Below are positions 27,261 through 36,180 of a DNA stretch of 64,000 nucleotides, one piece after another (the stretch's first letter is position 1; each line of letters opens with the position of its first letter). Position numbers and translations under genes: made by a program. The notes below the pieces were generated by a model that worked only from the letters and a program-made list of their open reading frames with translations, ran no database searches and had not been told where the DNA came from. This stretch comes from Rhodococcus sp. H36-A4 (GTDB taxonomy: Bacteria > Actinomycetota > Actinomycetes > Mycobacteriales > Mycobacteriaceae). The stretch covers positions 124,001 to 188,000 of the forward strand of contig NZ_JAPVLQ010000003.1 of the NCBI RefSeq assembly GCF_027158005.1. Reading direction: 5' to 3'.

Positions 27261-28664
27261 ATGACCCGGATCGTGATCATCGGTGGCGGACCCGCAGGGT
27301 ATGAAGCAGCACTGGTGGCAGCGCAGCACGGGGGGACTGTGACCTTGGTCGATTCGGACGGCATCGGGGGTGCCTGCGTTCTGTGGGACTGCGTACCGTC
27401 GAAGACGTTCATTGCCTCGACAGGTATCAGGACCGAGATGCGACGAGCGAACGATCTGGGTATCGCGATGGATCCATCGCAGGCGACCGTTGCTCTGCCG
27501 CAGATCCACGAGCGCGTCAAAGCGCTCGCGCAGGCGCAGTCCTCCGATATTGCAGCGCGGGTGCGCTCGGTCGGCGTCGAGCTGATCTCCGGCCGCGCCG
27601 AAATGATCGATTCGCATGTCGGTATGGCTGCGCACCAGATTCGAGCGACTTCGGCGGACGGTTCGGAACGTGTACTCGACGCGGATGTCGTCCTGGTGGC
27701 GACTGGTGCGAGCCCACGGATCCTTCCGGGTGCGGAGCCCGACGGTGACCGCATTTTGAATTGGCGTCAGCTCTACGATCTCGAGGCGCTTCCCGAGCAT
27801 CTGATCGTGGTCGGGTCCGGTGTGACCGGCGCCGAGTTCGTCTCGGCCTACACCGAGATGGGCGTCAAGGTGACAGCGGTCTCCAGCCGTGACCGTGTGC
27901 TGCCGCACGAGGACGAGGATGCCGCGCTCGTACTCGAGGATGCGTTCAACGAGAGAGGCGTCACTCTGGTCAAGCATGCGCGAGCAGAATCCGTCCAGCG
28001 GACCGAGAGTGGCGTGATCGTCCGCCTCGCCGACGGACGTACCGTCGAAGGTTCTCACGCGCTGATGACTGTCGGTTCCATTCCCAACACCTCCGGGCTC
28101 GGACTCGAAAAGGTAGGAATCGAACTGGATCGTGGCGGCTACCTACGCGTCGATCGAGTATCGCGGACCTCGGTTTCGGGCATTTATGCCGCGGGTGACT
28201 GCACAGGTCTGCTGCCCCTCGCTTCCGTCGCTGCGATGCAGGGACGTATCGCGATGTACCACGCTCTCGGCGAAGGCGTCACCCCGATCAAACTGAAAAC
28301 TGTTGCCTCAGCGGTGTTCACGCGTCCCGAGATCGCATCCGTCGGTGTGAGCCAGTCGGCCATCGACAACGGTGACGTGCCGGCACGTACCGTCATGTTG
28401 CCCCTTGCCACCAACCCGCGAGCAAAGATGTCCGGCCTCAAGCGCGGCTTCGTAAAGATCTTCTGCCGACCCGCGACCGGCGTCGTGATCGGCGGCGTGG
28501 TTGTCGCTCCGACGGCATCCGAGCTGATTCTGCCCATCGCCATGGCGGTACAGAACAACCTGTCGGTCAACGATCTGGCGGCGACGTTCTCGATCTACCC
28601 ATCGTTGACGGGGTCGATCACCGAGGCGGCACGGCAACTGATGCGCCACGACGATCTGGACTGA
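27261..28664 (+). CDS. lpdA: NAD(P)H-quinone reductase of the disulfide reductase family (LpdA)
   Basis: A 467-residue flavoprotein with the lipoamide-dehydrogenase layout: FAD motif IIGGGPAGYEAA, the CVLWDCVPSK segment, the NAD motif VVGSGVTGAEFVSAY, GIYAAGDCTG and the dimerisation domain. The C-terminal His-Glu pair needed for dithiol chemistry is absent: where true lipoamide dehydrogenases have HPTLSE this protein has IYPSLTGS. With the Cys pair but no His-Glu, it best matches mycobacterial LpdA, known as an NAD(P)H-quinone reductase. AAGAGGA sits just before the ATG. Confidence 0.9.
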   Translation: MTRIVIIGGGPAGYEAALVAAQHGGTVTLVDSDGIGGACVLWDCVPSKTFIASTGIRTEMRRANDLGIAMDPSQATVALPQIHERVKALAQAQSSDIAARVRSVGVELISGRAEMIDSHVGMAAHQIRATSADGSERVLDADVVLVATGASPRILPGAEPDGDRILNWRQLYDLEALPEHLIVVGSGVTGAEFVSAYTEMGVKVTAVSSRDRVLPHEDEDAALVLEDAFNERGVTLVKHARAESVQRTESGVIVRLADGRTVEGSHALMTVGSIPNTSGLGLEKVGIELDRGGYLRVDRVSRTSVSGIYAAGDCTGLLPLASVAAMQGRIAMYHALGEGVTPIKLKTVASAVFTRPEIASVGVSQSAIDNGDVPARTVMLPLATNPRAKMSGLKRGFVKIFCRPATGVVIGGVVVAPTASELILPIAMAVQNNLSVNDLAATFSIYPSLTGSITEAARQLMRHDDLD

Positions 28665-28685
28665 CGCGCAGGGTGAGTGTCAAAA

Positions 28686-28702
28686 TTCTCATGATGTGAG
28701 AA
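28686..28702. promoter_or_regulatory. Palindrome TTCTCA-n5-TGAGAA after lpdA
   Basis: A perfect 6-5-6 inverted repeat, 21 bases after the lpdA stop and about 120 bases before the aminotransferase start. It is too short to be a convincing terminator on its own and could be an operator for the aminotransferase gene. No regulator gene is adjacent. Confidence 0.3.
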
Positions 28703-28735
28703 CTGAGTGTCATTGATCGAGCTGGAGTGGCACAG

Positions 28736-28768
28736 TGAAGTGAGCCGACCACCATCCGGCTCACTTCA
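28736..28768 (+). terminator. Hairpin between lpdA and aminotransferase gene
   Basis: A perfect 12-base-pair stem (left arm TGAAGTGAGCCG) with a 9-base loop, no U-tract. It lies 71 bases after the lpdA stop and 56 bases before the aminotransferase ATG. It is probably the lpdA terminator; an attenuator in the aminotransferase leader is the alternative. Confidence 0.65.
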
Positions 28769-28824
28769 TGCCCCAGCGGATCCTCGGGTACTTCGCAATC
28801 CGTACTCGATCCTTGGGGAAATCA

Positions 28825-30006
28825 ATGACTTCCGCTCTGCCCTCGTTTGCCCGGCGTCTCGATTCGTTGCAGAGTTCTGCGATTCGAGACCTGCTCGCTC
28901 TGACTGCGCGAGAGGACGTGTTGAGTCTTGCCGGCGGTCTGCCGGCGACGGAGTTGATTCCCGTGCACCGCATTCGGCAGGCAGCGGAGGCAGTGCTGAG
29001 GACACCGTCCTCGGTGCAGTACGGCGAAACCTCCGGTTGGCGCACGCTCCGCGAGATTGTCGCAACCCGCGAATCATGCTCGGTCGGAAGAGAGGTCACC
29101 TCCGGCGAGGTCGTCATCACGCACGGTTCGCAGCAAGCGCTCACCCTCCTCGCTCAGGCAATGCTCGATCCCGGCGCAGTGGTCGTCGTCGATGAGCCCG
29201 CCTATACCGGTGCGCTGCAGGTCTTCTCGATAGCAGGTGCCGATATCCATGCAATCCCAATCGGTGGTGCGGGAATGGACACCGATGAACTGGCCCGCAG
29301 GTTGGCCGCCGGCCTTCGTCCCACACTCGTCCACACCGTGAGCAACTTCCACAATCCACGCGGCGTGACGATGTCGGATCTCGGCCGCAAACAGCTCGCC
29401 GCGCTCGCTGATCGCTACGGGTTCTGGATCCTCGAGGACGACCCGTACGGCGAGTTGTGGTTCGGTGTGCAACCCCCGAAGTCCATAGCCGCGTACTCCG
29501 ACCGCGTTGTTCGGCTCTCCAGTGCGTCGAAGATCATCGCTCCTGCGCTTCGGGTCGGCTGGCTGACCGCGCCGGTGGCTGTGTGCGAGGCCGTCGAACT
29601 ACTCAAGCAGGGCGCCGACCTGTGCGGATCGTCGATGACGCAGCAGATGGCCGCCGACATGCTCGACGACGCCGCGTGGCTCGAGCGCCACCTCGGGGTC
29701 CTGCGCTCGCAATACAGTGCACGCGCACACGCCCTCGAAGATGCACTGAAAGGCACCTTCGGTGACCGAATGGTGCTCTCACCCGCGAACGGCGGAATGT
29801 TCCTGTGGGTCGAGTTTCAGGACGGCACCGACACCACGGCATTGCTGCCGCGAGCGCTCGATCACGGCGTTGCCTTCGTCCCCGGGCGCGCCTTCGCGGA
29901 TTCTCCTCAGTATTCAGGCGCGGCCCGATTGTGTTTCGCGAGTTCGTCTTCGAACGTTCTCTGCGAGGCCGTGCGGCGGCTATCGGACGCTCATACGCTG
30001 TCGTAA
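28825..30006 (+). CDS. PLP-dependent class I/II aminotransferase
   Basis: A 393-residue fold-type I aminotransferase of the MocR-catalytic/2-aminoadipate aminotransferase-like group, without the GntR DNA-binding domain. Motifs: [67 protein letters not shown] and [15 protein letters not shown] with the PLP lysine. The ATG at 28825 has GGGGA six bases upstream; the earlier ATG at 28768 lies at the edge of a hairpin and is unlikely. Its last 16 bases overlap the convergent glpK 3' end. Substrate not assignable. Confidence 0.9.
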   Translation: MTSALPSFARRLDSLQSSAIRDLLALTAREDVLSLAGGLPATELIPVHRIRQAAEAVLRTPSSVQYGETSGWRTLREIVATRESCSVGREVTSGEVVITHGSQQALTLLAQAMLDPGAVVVVDEPAYTGALQVFSIAGADIHAIPIGGAGMDTDELARRLAAGLRPTLVHTVSNFHNPRGVTMSDLGRKQLAALADRYGFWILEDDPYGELWFGVQPPKSIAAYSDRVVRLSSASKIIAPALRVGWLTAPVAVCEAVELLKQGADLCGSSMTQQMAADMLDDAAWLERHLGVLRSQYSARAHALEDALKGTFGDRMVLSPANGGMFLWVEFQDGTDTTALLPRALDHGVAFVPGRAFADSPQYSGAARLCFASSSSNVLCEAVRRLSDAHTLS

Positions 30007-31520
30007 GTGCGTTCCACAGCGCGATTCCACTTGTCGTACATTGCCTCTCGGGCATCGGATGCCAGATCGGGCTCCCAGGTCTTGTCCGCGGCCCAGTTCG
30101 CCACGATCTCGTCTTCGCCACTCCAGTAGCCAACGGCGAGGCCCGCAGCGTAAGCCGCACCCAGGGCAGTCGTTTCGTTGACTACCGGCCGAACCACAGG
30201 GACACCGAGAACGTCGGACTGGAATTGCATGAGGAGCTCGTTGACGACCATGCCACCGTCCACCTTCAAGGTCGTCAGCGTCACCTCGGAATCTGCGTAC
30301 ATCGCGTCGATGACTTCTCGTGTTTGAAATGCCGTCGCTTCCAACGCTGCTCGGGCTATGTGGCCCTTGTTGGCAAAACGCGTCAGACCCGAGATGACTC
30401 CGCGCGCATCGGGCCGCCATCGAGGCGCGAACAGACCGGAAAACGCGGGAACGAAGTACACGCCGCCGTTGTCCTCGACCGTTCCCGCGAGGCGTTCGAT
30501 ATCGGCGGTGCGCTCGATGATGCCGAGGTTGTCGCGCAGCCACTGCACGAGGGAGCCGGTGACGGCCACCGAGCCCTCGAGAGCGTAGACAGCGTCTTTG
30601 TCACCGAGCTTGTAACAGACGGTGGTGAGCAGTCCATGCTTACTGTGCACCGGCGTCGTTCCGGTGTTGAGCAGCAGGAAGTTCCCGGTGCCGTACGTAT
30701 TCTTGGCCTCGCCCGGGGACAAGCATGCCTGCCCGAATGTTGCGGCCTGTTGGTCGCCCAGTATTCCCGAGATCGGGACGCCGGCGAGCACACCCCGAGG
30801 ACGAACCTCGGCATACACCTCGGAGGAAGTGCGGATCTCGGGCAGCATCGACATCGGAATTGCGAAGTCGGCGCAGATGTCCTCCCGCCAGGACAGTGTT
30901 TCGAGATCCATCAACAGCGTGCGAGACGCGTTGGTCACGTCGGTGATGTGCTTGCCGCCATTGGCTCCGCCGGTGAGGTTCCACAACACCCAGGAATCCA
31001 TCGTCCCGAAGCAGAGTTCGCCGGCCTCGGCGCGGCTGCGAACGCCGTCGACGTTGTCGAGAATCCATCGAATCTTCGGCCCTGCGAAATAGGTGGACAA
31101 CGGCAGGCCGGTGATCCGCTGATAGCGGTCGGCGCCGTGGTCCCCGGCCAGCTCTCGACACAATTCGTCGGTACGAGTGTCCTGCCACACGATCGCGTTG
31201 TAGACCGGTTTACCGGAGCTACGATCCCAGACCAGCGTCGTTTCGCGCTGGTTGGTGATACCGACAGCGGCGATGTCCTGCGCTTTGACATCGGCGTTCC
31301 CTAGCGCGGCGCCGACGACTTCGCGAACGTTGACCCAAATCTCCTCGGCGTCGTGTTCTACCCAGCCGGCGCGCGGGAAAATCTGACGGTGCTCTTTTTG
31401 CGCGGAGCCGACCGGTTTGCCGTCATGGCCGAAAATTATGCAGCGAGAAGACGTCGTACCCTGATCGATCGAGGCGATGAAGGTGCCGGAGGTCACGTCG
31501 GTGCTGGTGTCGGAGGTCAC
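29991..31520 (-). CDS. glpK: Glycerol kinase
   Basis: A 509-residue FGGY kinase that makes sn-glycerol 3-phosphate. It shows the phosphate-binding [15 protein letters not shown], the [15 protein letters not shown] segment, [13 protein letters not shown], the FGGY signatures near [14 protein letters not shown] and the C-terminal [23 protein letters not shown]. Start is GTG 31520 with AAAGGAA about four bases upstream. It is divergent from glpD over a 98-base shared promoter region, so both can respond to glycerol. The 3' end overlaps the convergent aminotransferase gene. Confidence 0.97.
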   Translation of the reverse strand: MTSDTSTDVTSGTFIASIDQGTTSSRCIIFGHDGKPVGSAQKEHRQIFPRAGWVEHDAEEIWVNVREVVGAALGNADVKAQDIAAVGITNQRETTLVWDRSSGKPVYNAIVWQDTRTDELCRELAGDHGADRYQRITGLPLSTYFAGPKIRWILDNVDGVRSRAEAGELCFGTMDSWVLWNLTGGANGGKHITDVTNASRTLLMDLETLSWREDICADFAIPMSMLPEIRTSSEVYAEVRPRGVLAGVPISGILGDQQAATFGQACLSPGEAKNTYGTGNFLLLNTGTTPVHSKHGLLTTVCYKLGDKDAVYALEGSVAVTGSLVQWLRDNLGIIERTADIERLAGTVEDNGGVYFVPAFSGLFAPRWRPDARGVISGLTRFANKGHIARAALEATAFQTREVIDAMYADSEVTLTTLKVDGGMVVNELLMQFQSDVLGVPVVRPVVNETTALGAAYAAGLAVGYWSGEDEIVANWAADKTWEPDLASDAREAMYDKWNRAVERTYDSV

Positions 31521-31618
31521 TACGTTCCTTTGTTCGACTCGGAGGTGACGCGGGTATCGAACTCGAACGGTAGCCTGCAGGGGCGGTCAGGGAAATGGTC
31601 TATGTGGGGAGCGAGCTC
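31521..31618. promoter_or_regulatory. Divergent glpK/glpD promoter region
   Basis: This 98-base gap must hold both promoters and any glycerol-responsive operator. I see no perfect palindrome long enough to name an operator. It also holds the two ribosome binding sites: AAAGGAA for glpK and GGGGAG at 31606-31611 for glpD. Confidence 0.5.
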
Positions 31619-33352
31619 GTGAGTAATCGATCGAACACCACTTTGCTGGGGCCTCAGGCGCGTGTCGATGCCTGGGAGCGGCTCGGATCCGAGTACTTCG
31701 ACGTCATCATCATCGGCGGTGGCGTCGTCGGAGCAGGTGCTGCGCTCGACGCTGCGACCCGCGGTTTGAAGGTTGCTCTCGTCGAAGCTCGCGACTTCGC
31801 CTCGGGAACCTCCAGTCGCTCCTCGAAGATGTTCCACGGTGGACTGCGATACCTCGAGCAGCTCGAATTCGGTTTGGTGCGAGAAGCCCTGCATGAGCGC
31901 GAGCTGTCGCTGTCGACGTTGGCGCCACACCTCGTCAAGCCGCTGAAGTTCCTTTTCCCGCTGACGCATCGCGTCTGGGAACGTCCGTACATCGCTGCGG
32001 GAATATTTCTCTACGACAGAATGGGCGGCGCGAAGTCCGTTCCGGCGCAAAAGCACCTCACCCGATCGGGTGCGTTGAGGATGACACCGGGCCTCAAGCG
32101 CAAATCCCTCATCGGCGGAATCCGCTACTACGACACCGTCGTCGACGACGCACGGCACACGATGAGTGTCGCTCGCACCGCGGCGCATTACGGGGCCGTC
32201 GTTCGAACCTCGACGCAAGTCGTTGGATTTTTGCGCGAAGCCGATCGAGTTTCCGGTGTGCGCGTGCGTGATTCGGAAAACGGAGCCACCACCGAGATTC
32301 GCGGAAGCGTGGTCATCAATGCAACGGGCGTGTGGACCGACGAAATCCAGGCGTTGTCCTCGCAGCGAGGACGGTTTCGTGTACGCGCATCGAAGGGCGT
32401 ACATATCGTGGTGCCGCGTGACCGCATCGTCAGCGAGGCCGCGATCATTCTGCGCACCGAGAAGTCGGTGCTGTTCATCATTCCGTGGGGTGCGCATTGG
32501 ATCATCGGCACCACCGACACCGATTGGAAGCTCGACCTGGCGCATCCTGCCGCCACGAAAGCCGATATCGACTACATCCTCGGCGAGGTCAACACAGTGC
32601 TGGTGACACCACTGACGCATGAGGACATCGATGGTGTCTACGCAGGCTTGCGTCCACTGCTGGCGGGTGAAAGTGACGAGACGTCGAAGTTGTCCCGGGA
32701 ACATGCCGTCGCTCGCGTCGCGCCCGGCCTCGTGGCGATCGCGGGCGGCAAATACACCACCTACCGCGTGATGGCCGAGGACGCCGTCGATCTCGCCGCC
32801 GAGGACATCCCTGCCAGAGTTGCGTCGTCGATCACGGAGAAAGTCCCGCTCGTCGGTGCCGACGGCTATTTCGCCCTGGTCAACCAGACGCATCATCTCG
32901 CGAAGATGTACGGTCTGCATCCCTACCGGGTGACCCACCTTCTCGATCGGTACGGCTCGTTGATCGACGAAGTGCTCGACATGGCGAAGGACAAGCCCGA
33001 ACTCTTGCAGCCGATCACCGACGCGCCCAGCTACCTCCAGGTCGAGGTCGTGTACGCCGCTGCCGCTGAAGGCGCGCTCCACTTGGAGGACATCCTCGCG
33101 CGCCGGACTCGGATATCGATCGAGTACTCCCATCGTGGAGTCCACTGCGCGGGACAGGTCGCGGCTTTGGCCGCGCCCATTCTCGGATGGGACTCCGCGG
33201 CGGTCGATCGTGAGGTCGCGACATACACCGCGCGCGTCGAGGCGGAGATCAAGTCACAAATGCAACCCGATGACGAGTCCGCCGACGCACTACGCGTCGT
33301 CGCACCCGAGGCCCGTCAGGAAATCCTGGAGCCGGTGCAGCCGAGCAAGTAG
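31619..33352 (+). CDS. glpD: Glycerol-3-phosphate dehydrogenase (GlpD, FAD-dependent)
   Basis: A 577-residue membrane-associated flavoenzyme oxidising glycerol 3-phosphate to dihydroxyacetone phosphate and feeding electrons to the quinone pool. It has DVIIIGGGVVGAGAALDAATRG for FAD, the GTSSRSSKMFHGGLRYLE signature, GVHIVVPRD and IAGGKYTTYRVMAEDAVD, then the C-terminal helical domain. GTG 31619 is chosen: GGGGAG is seven bases upstream; ATG 31595 is an in-frame alternative. The C-terminal tail (RQEILEPVQPSK) is duplicated in degenerate form at 36093-36164, beyond a P450/regulator pair. Confidence 0.95.
   Translation: MSNRSNTTLLGPQARVDAWERLGSEYFDVIIIGGGVVGAGAALDAATRGLKVALVEARDFASGTSSRSSKMFHGGLRYLEQLEFGLVREALHERELSLSTLAPHLVKPLKFLFPLTHRVWERPYIAAGIFLYDRMGGAKSVPAQKHLTRSGALRMTPGLKRKSLIGGIRYYDTVVDDARHTMSVARTAAHYGAVVRTSTQVVGFLREADRVSGVRVRDSENGATTEIRGSVVINATGVWTDEIQALSSQRGRFRVRASKGVHIVVPRDRIVSEAAIILRTEKSVLFIIPWGAHWIIGTTDTDWKLDLAHPAATKADIDYILGEVNTVLVTPLTHEDIDGVYAGLRPLLAGESDETSKLSREHAVARVAPGLVAIAGGKYTTYRVMAEDAVDLAAEDIPARVASSITEKVPLVGADGYFALVNQTHHLAKMYGLHPYRVTHLLDRYGSLIDEVLDMAKDKPELLQPITDAPSYLQVEVVYAAAAEGALHLEDILARRTRISIEYSHRGVHCAGQVAALAAPILGWDSAAVDREVATYTARVEAEIKSQMQPDDESADALRVVAPEARQEILEPVQPSK
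33314..33352 (+). repeat. Direct repeat copy 1 (3' end of glpD)
   Basis: The last 39 bases of glpD, including the stop, match 36126-36164 at 36 of 39 positions in the same orientation. The two copies bound a segment of about 2.8 kb with a P450 gene and a regulator. See the remnant at 36093-36164. Confidence 0.9.
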
Positions 33353-33395
33353 GGCAGCAGGCTCGCGCCTTCTGCCAACGGTGCGTGACTGGAGC

Positions 33396-34640
33396 TCAGT
33401 GTTCGACCGGGCACCGACTTCCGTAGTCGACCTCGAACTCCTTGATGCCATTGAGCCAACCAGATCGAAGTCGCTTCGGATCGCCCAGCTTGGTGATGTC
33501 GGGCATGTGGTCAGCGATCGCGTTGAAGATCAGATCGATCTCTAGACGCGCCAAATTTGCGCCGACGCAGAAGTGCGCCCCGGTTCCACCGAAACTCAAG
33601 TGCCGGTTCGGGTCCCGCATGATATCGAATTTTGTCGGATCGTCGAAGACATCCTCGTCGAAGTTCGCCGAGGCATAGAACATCGCAACTCGGTCACCCT
33701 TTCTGATCTTCTGGCCACCAAGCGTGGTGTCAGCAAGCGCTGTCCGCTGAAACGCGGTAACGGGGGTCGCCCAGCGAATAATCTCGTCGACCGCGGTGCT
33801 TGGTCGCTCGTTCTTGTAGAGCTCCCACTGATCGGGATTCTCGAGGAAGCCGATCATTCCGTGTGTGATGGCGTTTCGGGTGGTCTCGTTGCCCGCAACA
33901 GCGAGCAGGATGACGAAGAAGCCGAACTCTTCGGGGCGTAGTTCATCACCATCGATTTCGGCATTCAGCAGCTGGGTGAGGATGTCATCGGCGGGACACT
34001 TCTTACGCTCTTCTGCCATTTGGTAGGCGTACCCGAGGAGCTCCATCGACGCGACCTGGGGGTCACCCTCGAATTCCGGGTCGTCGTAACCGGTCATCTG
34101 ATTGGACCAATCGAAGACCTTTCCACGATCTTGTTGCGGGATGCCGATGAGCTCCGCAATCGCCTGAAGCGGCAGCTCGGTCGCGACCTGGGTGACAAAA
34201 TTGCCTGCCCCTAGGGTCAGGGCTTCGTCGACAATCTTCGACGCACGCTCGGACAGGGCGTCCTCGAGGCTGGCCACTGCGCGTGGGGTGAAGCCGCGAG
34301 CAATGATCTTTCGCAGCTTGGTGTGCTCTGGGGCGTCTTTGAACAGAAGAACGTGGCGCTGTAGTTCGATGGCCTCGCGAGGGATGTCGTCGTCGAACCG
34401 GACGATCGCGGTGTTTTCCCACGTGGAATATACGTCGTTGCGCGAGACCTCCCTGACGTCCTCATGCCGAGTGACAACCCAGTACCCGTCGTCGTGAAAT
34501 CCGCCGACGGTGGGTGGTTGTGGACACCACCAGACGGGTGCTGTCTTGCGTAGCTCAGCGAACTCCGCGTGGGGAATATGAGTGGCGTAGATGTCTGGAT
34601 CAGTGGGGTCGAAACCTTCGGCAATATTCGGTGTGGGCAC
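33396..34640 (-). CDS. Cytochrome P450, CYP125-like (steroid/sterol side-chain hydroxylase type)
   Basis: A 414-residue soluble P450. The I-helix motif AGNETTRN, the ExxR motif EIIRW, and the heme loop FGGTGAHFCVGANLAR with Cys358 are intact. Stretches such as ELPLQAIAELIGIPQQDRGK, PVTAFQRTAL and LRSGWLNGIKEFEVDY closely follow CYP125 as I remember it, the C26/C27 hydroxylase of cholesterol in mycobacteria and Rhodococcus. The substrate is therefore probably a steroid or similar branched alkyl chain. GTG 34640 is preferred: GAGGAG sits six bases upstream. No other steroid catabolism gene is here. It lies between duplicated glpD tails. Confidence 0.9.
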   Translation of the reverse strand: MPTPNIAEGFDPTDPDIYATHIPHAEFAELRKTAPVWWCPQPPTVGGFHDDGYWVVTRHEDVREVSRNDVYSTWENTAIVRFDDDIPREAIELQRHVLLFKDAPEHTKLRKIIARGFTPRAVASLEDALSERASKIVDEALTLGAGNFVTQVATELPLQAIAELIGIPQQDRGKVFDWSNQMTGYDDPEFEGDPQVASMELLGYAYQMAEERKKCPADDILTQLLNAEIDGDELRPEEFGFFVILLAVAGNETTRNAITHGMIGFLENPDQWELYKNERPSTAVDEIIRWATPVTAFQRTALADTTLGGQKIRKGDRVAMFYASANFDEDVFDDPTKFDIMRDPNRHLSFGGTGAHFCVGANLARLEIDLIFNAIADHMPDITKLGDPKRLRSGWLNGIKEFEVDYGSRCPVEH

Positions 34641-34704
34641 TTCGCACTCCTCATTGGGGCTGATAGCAGTCAGCCTTCCAGTGAAGCGGCTGCTGCGGAT
34701 TGGC

Positions 34705-35982
34705 TTACTTGGCCAAGGTTCCTGGATTTTTTTGTTCGGAGGGTACATATGTGATTGTGTTCGCGCCGAAGGTGTCGAAGCAATCGAGTGCCAGTTTGAG
34801 GTGAAGCGAGCGCGAGGTGATCCGCTGGCCGATGCGCTCCTCGATCTGTTGGATGCGGTATCGCACAGTGTTTTTGTGCACGGCGAGCTGGCTAGCGGCG
34901 GCCTCGAGATTTCCCGGGCATGACAGCACCGCGCGTAGCGTCTTCCGGAGTCGCGCGGACAGCTCGTCGTCCACCAAGAGCCCAGGCAACTCGCGTTCGA
35001 TAAGGGTGTTCATCGCATCGGGACGAGAAACGAGCATCGAGACGAGTTCGATGTCTCGATAGCTGGTGACGGGTATGCGCTGTTGCGCCCGCATAGCGAT
35101 TTCTTGCGCCGCCAGAGCCTCCCTGTGAGCTCGTCGAAACCCGTCGATACCCTGCCCAGGCCGTCCTACCGCGACCCGCACCCCGGGTGGCACGAGCGCC
35201 GAGTCGATCGTGGGTTCTTCGTCATGCCCGGCCACCATCCAAACCCACAACCCCCGGGCCCCTGACGGGATGCAAAGGATCTCCGTTGCTGATGCTGACC
35301 GCGCCAGCCGCGATGCCAATGGCTCGAAGATCCGCGAGTCGATCGAGATCGCGTGGTCGGTGGTCCATAACACCAGGGCAGTATTGACGCGGTGGACCGG
35401 GTAGCTCAGCTGTACCGATGCGACCTCAGCGTCATTCGATGTGCCGTCCAGAATTTCGCGGACCGTGTTCACCCGCATCGAGAATGTACCGCTGAGCAGA
35501 CGTTCTCGTTCGCACGTGTATGTGGCGGCAAGTTCCTCGAGCATCGAATTCATGATCTCGCTCGTCTGCTTCCACATCATGACGACGAGTTCCACCTTGA
35601 AATCCTCCGGTACAGCGGCATTGCTGACGAAATCCGCCACAAACCGCCATACCGCTCGGTGACCGGCGTGGTACAGATGGGAGAGAACTCGCAATTCGAG
35701 TCCCCGGCGCGCGATGGTTCGGGCAAGAGAATGAGCTTCCGCAGCTACCGGAGCATCCCACAGGGCAGCGTTGTCGGACTGCCGAGCGGCAAGAATGTTG
35801 CGGAATTGGCTGCGAACAGCCAACTGTAAGTCCCTCCGAACATCTGCGTCTGTAGACAGCTCCGGGACGTCTGACCCCATGGATTGCGCGACATAGTCGA
35901 CGAACCGTGCGATATCTGCGTGGGAGAGACTTTCGGCAACGTAACTGCGCATCCACTCTTCGGCCCGTGTTGCACTCGCCAT
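34705..35982 (-). CDS. PucR/CdaR-type transcriptional regulator
   Basis: A 425-residue regulator. The N-terminal half is helical with no clear enzyme motif, a GGDEF-like CdaR middle region covers about 190-310, and the C-terminus is the PucR helix-turn-helix: NLEAAASQLAVHKNTVRYRIQQIEERIG. ATG 35982 has GAGGGAG eight bases upstream. It is 64 bases upstream of the P450 gene on the same strand, so it is the likely regulator of that gene. Ligand unknown. It belongs to the segment bordered by duplicated glpD tails. Confidence 0.88.
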   Translation of the reverse strand: MASATRAEEWMRSYVAESLSHADIARFVDYVAQSMGSDVPELSTDADVRRDLQLAVRSQFRNILAARQSDNAALWDAPVAAEAHSLARTIARRGLELRVLSHLYHAGHRAVWRFVADFVSNAAVPEDFKVELVVMMWKQTSEIMNSMLEELAATYTCERERLLSGTFSMRVNTVREILDGTSNDAEVASVQLSYPVHRVNTALVLWTTDHAISIDSRIFEPLASRLARSASATEILCIPSGARGLWVWMVAGHDEEPTIDSALVPPGVRVAVGRPGQGIDGFRRAHREALAAQEIAMRAQQRIPVTSYRDIELVSMLVSRPDAMNTLIERELPGLLVDDELSARLRKTLRAVLSCPGNLEAAASQLAVHKNTVRYRIQQIEERIGQRITSRSLHLKLALDCFDTFGANTITYVPSEQKNPGTLAK

Positions 35983-36092
35983 TTTCAGCGCTCCCTCTGG
36001 ACAATTGGGCCCCGATGCTGCCGGCCTGCCCCCAGCATAAGGACTACTCGGGCTTGGGTAGGGACCCATTTTCGAAGGCAGTCATCGGGACG

Positions 36093-36164
36093 GATCAACC
36101 CTCGGAATCCGTACATGGCACTGTGCGTCAGGAAACTCTGGAGCCGGTGCAGCCGAGCACGTAG
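36093..36164 (+). pseudogene. Remnant of a glpD 3' end (direct repeat copy 2)
   Basis: The frame here reads DQPSESVHGTVRQETLEPVQPST and stops at TAG 36162-36164. It parallels the GlpD tail, which has QPDDES, then RQEILEPVQPSK. The last 39 bases are 36/39 identical to the end of glpD; the upstream part is more diverged and has a short internal deletion relative to glpD. No start codon or glpD body precedes it. It is best read as the scar of an older glpD end left after a segment with a P450 and a regulator was acquired between them. Confidence 0.75.
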
Positions 36165-36180
36165 CGTGCTGTCTGTCCGG

